A stretch of 64,000 nt of DNA from Eimeria necatrix (taxonomy: Eukaryota; Apicomplexa; Conoidasida; Eucoccidiorida; Eimeriidae), in NCBI RefSeq assembly GCF_000499385.1, contig NW_013651790.1:28604-92603 (forward strand), read 5' to 3'. Shown in pieces: positions 57,141-64,000 of this stretch (position 1 is the stretch's first letter; each line of letters starts with the position of its first letter). The position numbers and the translations under genes were made by a program. Below the pieces are notes generated by a model that saw only the letters and a list, made by a program, of their open reading frames with translations, made no database searches and was not told where the DNA came from.

Positions 57141-60100
57141 TTAGGCTGACGACGACGAAGACTGGACCGGTCCACACAATTGCATAATTGGCTGTGTCAT
57201 GCGCGAGAAAATAGACTCCAGCAACACATGAACAGCTCTTTCTTCAGGATGTTGAGCCGGTACCTCAGCTCCTTCCACTGAGCTTGGGGGATCGAAAGGA
57301 CGAACCAGACCGGTGGGAGGAGCCGACTTGTGTATTGTTGACCGAACGAAGTCAACCAACTCAAGTCCTACATCTTCTTCCCTTGCGAGCGTCAGTGCGT
57401 CGTCGAAGTAAAATGACGCCGCTGCATCCGTAGGCTCGTGTCCTTCCCCTTTGGCATGGCCAGCGGTTGGGGGCGGGCGTCGTTGGCAATGAGAATGACG
57501 ACTATGGCTGTTGCTCCAAGGACGGCAACCTTCGCAGCAGCAGCAACACGTCAACGGCCGCGCGCGTAGCAGCAGCAACATAAGCAGGATCATTGCCGCG
57601 AGGCAGCTACAGAGAGAGCACCGTAGAGTTGGAAGCGGCTGCAGTGAAATCACGCAACCGCACACGGAAAGCTCGGGGCTGCAATAGATAAAAGCGTGCA
57701 ATTGCTGGGATCATGCATCTTGCGCCTGCGTACATTCTGACTGATGAAGCGAGTAAAGGGACGTTCATGTTCCTCTAGAAGGAGAGTACGCTCGCTATAG
57801 GGATAAAGTGTACCTGAAGCGGCTGCAGAGTTTCGCACAGCTCCGTGATGAGTGGAATGAAACTGTCTGCAGAAGGCGGCAAGCTCCTTAATATTGCCTT
57901 TAGCAGTTGCTGCTGCCTTCTCTTCCATAAATCTGTCGGCTCAATATCGTCTCCAGATTCTCCATCTACGCATGCGACATTATCTGACTCGTCCGCTTCA
58001 CTGGCCTTCCTCAAATGAAAGCTTCTCGACTCATCCTCCTCTGCAGCCATCTCTCGCTTAGGTGACTCGCCGCCCTCAGAACATCGAAAGCTGGTCTCAC
58101 CGGACGCTGGAGTTGCTCCCTCGCACAAGCAAGTGCAGTATCTTCGGTGGTAACCAGCAAGGAATTTGGCAGACGCGTCCGTGCAACAAGAAGACAAAAG
58201 ATCAAATGCAATGACCACATCCGAGAGCCGCATGTAGCCAACCTGAGCCTCAGTAGTGGAACTGGCAGGTGGCGGGGATGGGTCAACAGGTTCGGTAGAA
58301 GGCTTGAGAATGCTCCTTAGCTCTACAGTACCGTTTCGCAGCTGGCTTCCTGGAGCATGTGTACTACCTGTTACTGCCTGACGGTCAAAGCGATTATAGA
58401 ACCCCGGTCCATCATCATCGTCATGCAGGTTGAAGAAATGTTTGAAAACAGACGCCCCCGCGTCCCCATCTCCATCCCCGTCTGCACCGTCTTCCTCATC
58501 ATCATCTGCAAAACGAACGCGGGATCCACGCGACTTGACTGGTGGTTCTGTTTGAGAGTTTAGCCCTGCAGCGTGGGGGAGGCTTGGCTCTCCACGTTCT
58601 TCTTGCTGCTGCTTTTCTTCTGCTGGAGTCCCCTCAGCTTTATTCGGGCATTGAAGAAACTTTCGGATTGGAGATGATGCCGCAGCCTTCTCAGGAGCGG
58701 CTGGCGACTCCCCTTTCGCGGGCACCGCTTCACACGCCACCTGAGACTGCTGGAGCGCTGTGGTGTTGGCTGTTGGAACAACCGCCCTGGCGGGTTCGCC
58801 AGTGCCTGAAGCGGAGTTGTAGTCCAGCAAGAGGATACTACTGCTGCCGACGGCCCCGCCTTGTTTGTCAGTTAAGGGAACCGCAGCCTGCCGACCCAGG
58901 CTACTCCTCCCCTCTACTAAGCAAAAGCTTTGGCTGTCTTGATTTTTAGTGCCTCTGGTTGGCGCCTCGTCTGCACTGCTATCGTCCTCAACAGTTACAG
59001 GCACTTTAGTTCCATCAGCCTCTTCTCTGTCCTCGAGCTTAGTGAACTCCGCGCTAGACGACTCAGTAGAGAAGGAAACACAGGGCACCCGCTTCTCCAC
59101 TATAGGTTCCATTAGTCTCTCTGCCCTATCATTCAGTAACTCGCTCATTTCCAAAGCCGGCCTCACTTCCTTCCTTTCTGATATTTCTAAAACTGAAGCA
59201 GAATCAGGAGACCCGGATTCTCCTGGTTGCTTCTCTTGCACACGTGAGGAAGCTTCTGTCTTAGGCGCTCCCTCTGGCAAGCCGTGTGGATGGGGACGGT
59301 ACGCTGCCTTTCGCTGCAAAGCGTCACCAATCCACTCCTTGATTCCCGGGCGGGTGTACATTGGCTCTTCGTCCAGGAGGCGCAGCAGCTGCTGCTGGCG
59401 GTTACAACAGCGGCTGCAACAGAATTGAACAAGCTCCTCCTCTGACAGCGCCTTGCTACCCCCGAAATCTAGAGTCCATCGCCACAGCGCTGCGCGCCGC
59501 CTGGAAAAAACACGCATGCGCAAATAGAAGTGCACTCTCGAAGCATATGTGCTCTGGCTGTAACGAGAACATACAGAAGCAAATGAGGGGAAATATTAAT
59601 AAATAAGCGCTATAAGGGGCGCGGCTCACTTCTCCGGAGTCGGGATGTTTTTTCTCCCGCAGAAGATGAAGCCACAACACTGCGACTCTTGCCTCTCAAC
59701 GGCAAGGTCCCTGAGCTCCGACGGTTTCAGGAAAACAAGAAGGGAAGCGACAATGTAGGCAAAGTGCTCCATGCATTGCTGGCACGATACCCATGCGGTG
59801 ACGGGCCTGCTTTCGTCTTCTACTGCCCTCTTTGGCCGAACAGCAGCAGCCGAACCCTCATTCCCTACAACAGAATCCATTGTACTCGTTCGTGAGGTGC
59901 CGTGATTGCTCACGCCCCCAGGTGCCACAGGCACAGCAACTGCACTGGGGGCCTCTGAGGGCCCGTGGGGCACTCCAAAGGAACAGCATTCCGGACAGAG
60001 GGGTTCATGGCTCATCCAACCAGGAGTATGCGTCTCGTGTTTCGATCGTCGCTGCCACAGCACGCGATCCAGAGTGGCTAATTTGCCGCTTAGAATAGGG

Positions 60101-60375
60101 TCTTGCTGTAATAGCTTAGAAAGCAAGGGACAGGTGAGGTACTGCCGAATGAGGCCGGGAAGGTCTCCAACCACTCCTGGATTTAAGCATGAGGAGTTTT
60201 CTCCATGAGAAGTAGCGGCCCCTGTTTGGGAGTTTGACTGAAAATTGTCACTGCATGCGGCTCCGTTTGAATGGGGAAAACCGCCAACACGCAGATCTAG
60301 CAGCTCGCTCTGGATCCAGAAACGCGCGGAAGTGCACCGAGCCCGGTATTCCAAAAGAGCCTCTGCAGACAGCAT
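57141..60375 (-). CDS. RTR1/RPAP2-type RNA polymerase II CTD phosphatase
   Basis: RTR1/RPAP2 proteins remove phosphate from Ser5 of the polymerase II C-terminal repeats and assist polymerase import. Exon 1 (60375-59630) ends with the family's first zinc half-site, ESQCCGFIFCGRKNIPTPEK (C-x4-C). Exon 2 (59500-57814) joins in phase 2 (AA|GTGAGC then G|CGG) and gives RRAALWRWTLDF, then the second half-site EELVQFCCSRCCNRQQQLL (C-x3-C), matching the family order. The preceding helix (VASLLVFLKPSELRDLAVER) also fits. Exon 1 has a Gly/Ser/Pro-rich insert, and exon 2 a ~500-residue acidic, low-complexity tail. The C-terminal exon (start near 57638) reads through a hydrophobic patch to VGLELVDFVRSTIHKS and a stop at 57141; this part is less certain. 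The phosphatase mechanism is debated for the family. Confidence 0.8.
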
Positions 60376-62233
60376 TAAGATAATGATTAAATGATAGGAA
60401 GAATTGCTCCAAAGTAGCTCATGCCAAACAGAAGCAAAGAAGATGCAATGTGACCTAGGTTTCGCATTTATCTTCGAATTTATATTTTCAGAATGGTACG
60501 ATGCGATAAGCCTCCCAACCTGGTCGCTCCCAATACAAAATAATTTTATTGCTTCCCTGTGAAAACCCGTTTAGTGGTTAAGGTGTGTGCTTGCTCGGAG
60601 GGTCTAGTACACTGCATAAGTTGTGTTGACGACAAACTGTTCCTGCTTGGTTGCTCTTTTTCCCGGCGCATGGGAAACGCTGTGTGCACACAAGGAGGAG
60701 GAATGAAGTGTACCCTTACTTGCACGCTCATCTGCTACGTTGTGAACGTGTTGTGAATCTTCTTGATGGGCCCGTTGCTGCCGTAAGCGACGCTTCATCC
60801 ATGACCCACGATCCGCGGAAGCCTCCGTATGGGGCTCCCCGCTTTCCTCCATCCGGCGGCAGGATAATTCCTCGATGCCCCTGAAGTTGCAACAGGCTCC
60901 TCCCGACCCTAAACTGTTGATCAGATCCTGTTATCTACGTGCCTCTGCGGGGCGAGAAGGACATCGAAGGCTAACCTTGAGCCGTTCGTAAATTGTGCTA
61001 CGCAAGCCACGTTTTTGTCCTTAATCTGCCGTTGAGAAAACGCGAAACTGTAGATGGTAGATGCAGATCCATGCTTATGGGGATATCGGAGGCAAATTTT
61101 TGGCAGAGGAGACTTGGCAGCGGACCAAGCGGTGCTCAGCGTCTATACCCACAGGCAGAGCAGGCTTAAGCAAATATTGGGGACGAAGGGGTTACCTTCG
61201 GGCTTCAAAGCCCCAAACACGCTATAAAACCCGCGAGCGTATTACTTCTGCCGCACAGAGCAAAGGAAAGGCCCCTGCATTCACAGACTGCGCATCTGCA
61301 GTACACCGTCACGGCCGGCGTGGTTGCCAGCGTCGGCCTTCCCCGTCCTGTCCCTCCAGTAAAATGAAGAAACCTGTACAACTTAAGGGAATGGCGTCTG
61401 AAAGTACTGGAGAAAGATAAAATACAGCTATGGACAGTCCAGATTTGGTGACTGGAACTCTGACAGAGGCCTCGTGCCCCACGCCAACAGCGCACAAATC
61501 GCGGTAAAACGATAAGCCCGTGACGCGAAATAGCGGGAAAATCCTAATTCCTTTTTAACCAAATCTTGTGGTTGGTCTTAATGCGAATGTTTGTTACAGG
61601 ATGGGGCCTGCAGTGGCTGTTCGCCCTTTAGGGCTGTGCGGCAGCCCCTATACAGGCAAGGAATCTTGGGGTCTTCCAGGGACGCACCATATTTAACTAA
61701 TCTTCTGAGCACCTCAAGTAATAACGCAAGCTGGTACCTTTCTTCTTCATACCTGTTCTTGCGCTTCTTGACTGCTGTCCCCGCCAAAATGGTAGGTTCC
61801 GCTGCGCTTTTTGAAGGCGCTGAAAATAACGGGGCCGTTCCCCTTAGTGTCAAACGACTGTATTCAGGCCGCAGTAGAAATTCTGTTTGCACCATTCTGT
61901 AGCATTTCTCGCGCCGCGGCTTTTTCTTTTCAAGTGTCAGCGAGAGCTGGCTTCGCACACTAAGACTTGCCCCACAAGATCACGACCGTGAACGTGATAG
62001 TTCTCCCAGAGACCAAAAACCTTTTTCTGGTCTACATTACGGGACACAATACGCATTTTTTTGTGTGTCCTACAAGCGGACGTAACATCCCCTCGCAGAC
62101 AGCCCACACTGTGGGCAGTGTCTCAGTACGCGCACACCCGCGCTCTGCAGTCAAGAACGAAGTTTTCTTGACCATGCGTCGCTGCTGTGTGTGGTTGTGA
62201 CTTGCTCTTCAGTCAGGACTAGCAGCACGGCTG
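60376..62233. other. Intergenic region between divergent genes, no supported gene
   Basis: Frames here are under 130 codons. One on the minus strand at 61578-61958 is basic (KKRKNRYEEERYQLALLLEV) and might be an exon of something, but has no family match or splice partner I can defend. Promoters of the RTR1-like gene (-) and CPN10 (+) are expected in this stretch. Confidence 0.5.
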
Positions 62234-62530
62234 ATGCCCCTCTTCGGACGCTGTGTTGTGCAGAAGGTGCAACCAGCGACGGTTAGCAAGGGCGGCATCT
62301 ATATCCCGGCAAGTGCTTCCCCAAAATCTGGCTGCCACATGGCGAAAGTCGTTGCGGTCTCGCCACCCAAGGGCACAGGAAATGCTGCAGTGAGTGAAGA
62401 CTGGGCGAAGCTGCAGGTTGGGCAGACGGTGATGGTGCCCGAGTTCGGCGGTATGAAGGTTGAAGTTGATGACGAAGAGTTGTTTGTCTTTAGAGGAGAA
62501 GACATCCTTGCGGTTGTGAAGGATGAGTGA
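62234..62530 (+). CDS. CPN10: CPN10 (HSP10/GroES) co-chaperonin
   Basis: CPN10 is the heptameric lid of the mitochondrial chaperonin CPN60. The 98-residue frame matches the family along its whole length: MPLFGRCVVQKVQP, the mobile loop with KGGIYIP (residues ~20-27, the part that contacts CPN60), AKVVAVSPPKG, VGQTVMVPEFGG and the closing ELFVFRGEDILAVV. Length and single-domain form are normal, and unlike the double-domain plastid CPN20 it has only one GroES unit. Codons directly upstream stay open (G-L-A-A-R-L before the Met) and follow a plausible acceptor (CTTCAGTCAG), so an upstream exon adding a short leader is possible. CPN10 often targets itself, so the Met shown is also workable. Confidence 0.95.
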   Translation: MPLFGRCVVQKVQPATVSKGGIYIPASASPKSGCHMAKVVAVSPPKGTGNAAVSEDWAKLQVGQTVMVPEFGGMKVEVDDEELFVFRGEDILAVVKDE

Positions 62531-63001
62531 ACTCTCTAGGTAGTGTTGACTACATAGCAGCCGTGTGGAGTTACGTAACGACGGAATGCCCAGGCTTGTC
62601 ACGCAACTAGATTGTTGGCGTTTTGGGGAATCAGTGGAAGCAGAACACCGACGCAATGAAACTAGATGGGGGTGGTGCCACGTACTTGTCAGTTTGTAAA
62701 AATAAGGTAGCACAGCTCTCGTATTATCCCTGAAGTGTGCTTCCTAATTATGTTGGTGAGGGAGCTGTCGCTGAAGGTCTTTAAGTGTTGTTCGCAGTTC
62801 GAGGCCATTCGACTGCGGGACCCAACGGCTGATTACAAGCTTAACAAACTTTGAGCTGCGCACCGATGCAAGTTTCCACGTAGAATTTTGAAAGAGATTG
62901 CCACCATTCGGGACACCCATGTGGACTGCTCCCCAGTCTAGTACTCAGTCTGGCACTTTTGCACTTTTGACAGTGCCACCAGTTCACACGGCTAGCCCGA
63001 C
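62531..63001. other. Convergent intergenic region
   Basis: The stops of CPN10 (+) and UBA5 (-) face each other. No gene or repeat is seen. Confidence 0.7.
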
Positions 63002-64000
63002 TCAGGCCTGAAGAGACTTCAGCTTTGCAGCTAAGTCGTCTACAGATGCTGCGCAAACAGGTGGCCTATTCTTCATGGCCTCGGGACCTGTTCCTGGCGT
63101 TTGATGTTTATCCTCTAGATCCCCATCGTCCACCAGACATATGCCGAAAGGGTTATCCTTATGGAGAGGCCCATCTGCTTTCCTTTCCTCCTGTGCTCTA
63201 GGGATGTAGTCTTCCAGATTGAGGCCCCGTTCTTGCACTTCTTTCTGCGTCGTAAACATAAAAAAAGCATATCCATTACCACCCCGTGAAGCTGGGGTCG
63301 GGCCAAAGTATCCTCAATATTTTACTGTAGAGGACATAACAAGTCAATTTACTTAAGTCGAAATGAAGAAATGCATTTGCCAATGGTTATGTTCTCCCCT
63401 AACTCTGCACGGACCTGTCTAGTGCAGCACCATGCATCCGCACACTGGTCATTCGGCCGCAGGCGTAAAGTGGTAAAGTAATCTTCCAGCGACTCCCAAC
63501 CAAGAAAGGTGGACGGTCGACCGAAACCAAGTAGAAACTTGAGGACATTCTGAACTAGAATGCCTGTATTAGCAGCGAAAGCATACACCGTCGAGCATGA
63601 ATCTTCTAGTGCACGCAGAGACCAAATTGTACGTAACATAACACAGTATTTAGCACCTGTGCCTTCAAAGCATGTAGGCGTGCGGGATCAATACTGCTTC
63701 CCCGCCCACTTACTGAACTTACCGGCTGTTACACCCATGGTAGTTGGGAGCGATGCAGCACAGACGCCCTCACGCTTGATTGCATTCTCATCCTCCTTTG
63801 TGGCGACAACGTATGGCGGCGCGCACTGCGCATAAAAGGCTCTAAACCACGTTCTTGTCAGTACTTCATTGCAGATAAATCCAACAAATTGTAACACGAC
63901 AAGCAAGTATACCAGATGTCACTGAAAACACAATGCCTACCGACCTGGAAGCACGCGAGAATTCCAGGAATGCACAGCTGCACTTGCCCGCTGGTGGCGT
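63002..64000 (-). CDS. UBA5: UBA5, UFM1-activating enzyme, C-terminal part
   Basis: UBA5 is the E1 that adenylates UFM1, holds it as a thioester and passes it to UFC1. The gene runs off the right edge, so the N-terminal adenylation core is missing. Exons (minus): 64000 to about 63950 ([15 protein letters not shown]), 63825-63723, 63563-63415, 63246-63002, all in matching phase. Seen: [27 protein letters not shown] with the catalytic cysteine in [20 protein letters not shown]; and the four zinc-binding cysteines (ACFQC with CAPP, and NDQCADAWC). The tail has [10 protein letters not shown], at the position of the family's UFM1/LC3-interacting motif (WGIELV in human), and the terminal helix [10 protein letters not shown] expected to bind UFC1. 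The last exon has a Lys/Glu/Pro-rich linker, as is usual. Confidence 0.95.

Overview
The window looks like nuclear DNA of a coccidian apicomplexan, most probably Eimeria. The first ~16 kb is saturated with CAG/CTG trinucleotide tracts, telomere-like TTTAGGG arrays inside introns and GCTAGCTA tetranucleotide arrays. The remaining ~48 kb is almost free of them. This is the repeat-rich (R) and repeat-poor (P) segment mosaic described for Eimeria tenella chromosomes. Genes are multi-exon, and homopolymeric Ala/Gln/Ser runs interrupt conserved proteins. The species is an inference from these features.

R segment (1 to ~16,100). After ~2.3 kb of repeats come three housekeeping genes bloated by repeats: ADA2 (ZZ, SANT and SWIRM domains; + strand, 2281-8403, at least ten exons), TIM50 (+ strand, 9294-13564, six exons, two of its introns apparently GC-AG) and an RNase H2 subunit B-like gene (- strand, 14994-16109, one exon). 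I assembled the exon models by hand from splice-site phase and family motifs. The introns hold GCTA satellites, minisatellites, a long pyrimidine tract, GCATGC arrays and telomere-like arrays.

P segment (~16,100 to 64,000). In order: ~3 kb with no gene I can support; NOL6/UTP22, a ribosome-biogenesis factor (+, 19107-25535); a large coiled-coil and armadillo-repeat protein (-, 26224-33656); an ankyrin-repeat protein (+, 35703-36992) abutting a ~1,300-residue multi-pass membrane protein (+, to 41011); a gene-free stretch containing a ~195-bp-arm near-perfect inverted repeat (42121-42558); a ~2,300-residue EF-hand-like, coiled-coil and disordered protein (+, 43953-52477); MNS1, an axonemal coiled-coil protein (-, 53175-55724); an RTR1/RPAP2-type RNA polymerase II CTD phosphatase (-, 57141-60375); the mitochondrial-type co-chaperonin CPN10 (+, 62234-62530); and the C-terminal part of UBA5, the UFM1-activating enzyme (-, running off the right edge).

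The genes do not form one pathway. Several serve nuclear or transcription functions (ADA2, RTR1, RNase H2B, NOL6), two serve mitochondrial import and folding (TIM50, CPN10), and MNS1 fits an organism with flagellated microgametes. The most unusual signals are a recurrent palindrome, GGGGTGTACGTACACC and variants, sitting at or just before 3' splice sites in the repeat-rich half, and the long hairpin at 42.1-42.6 kb.
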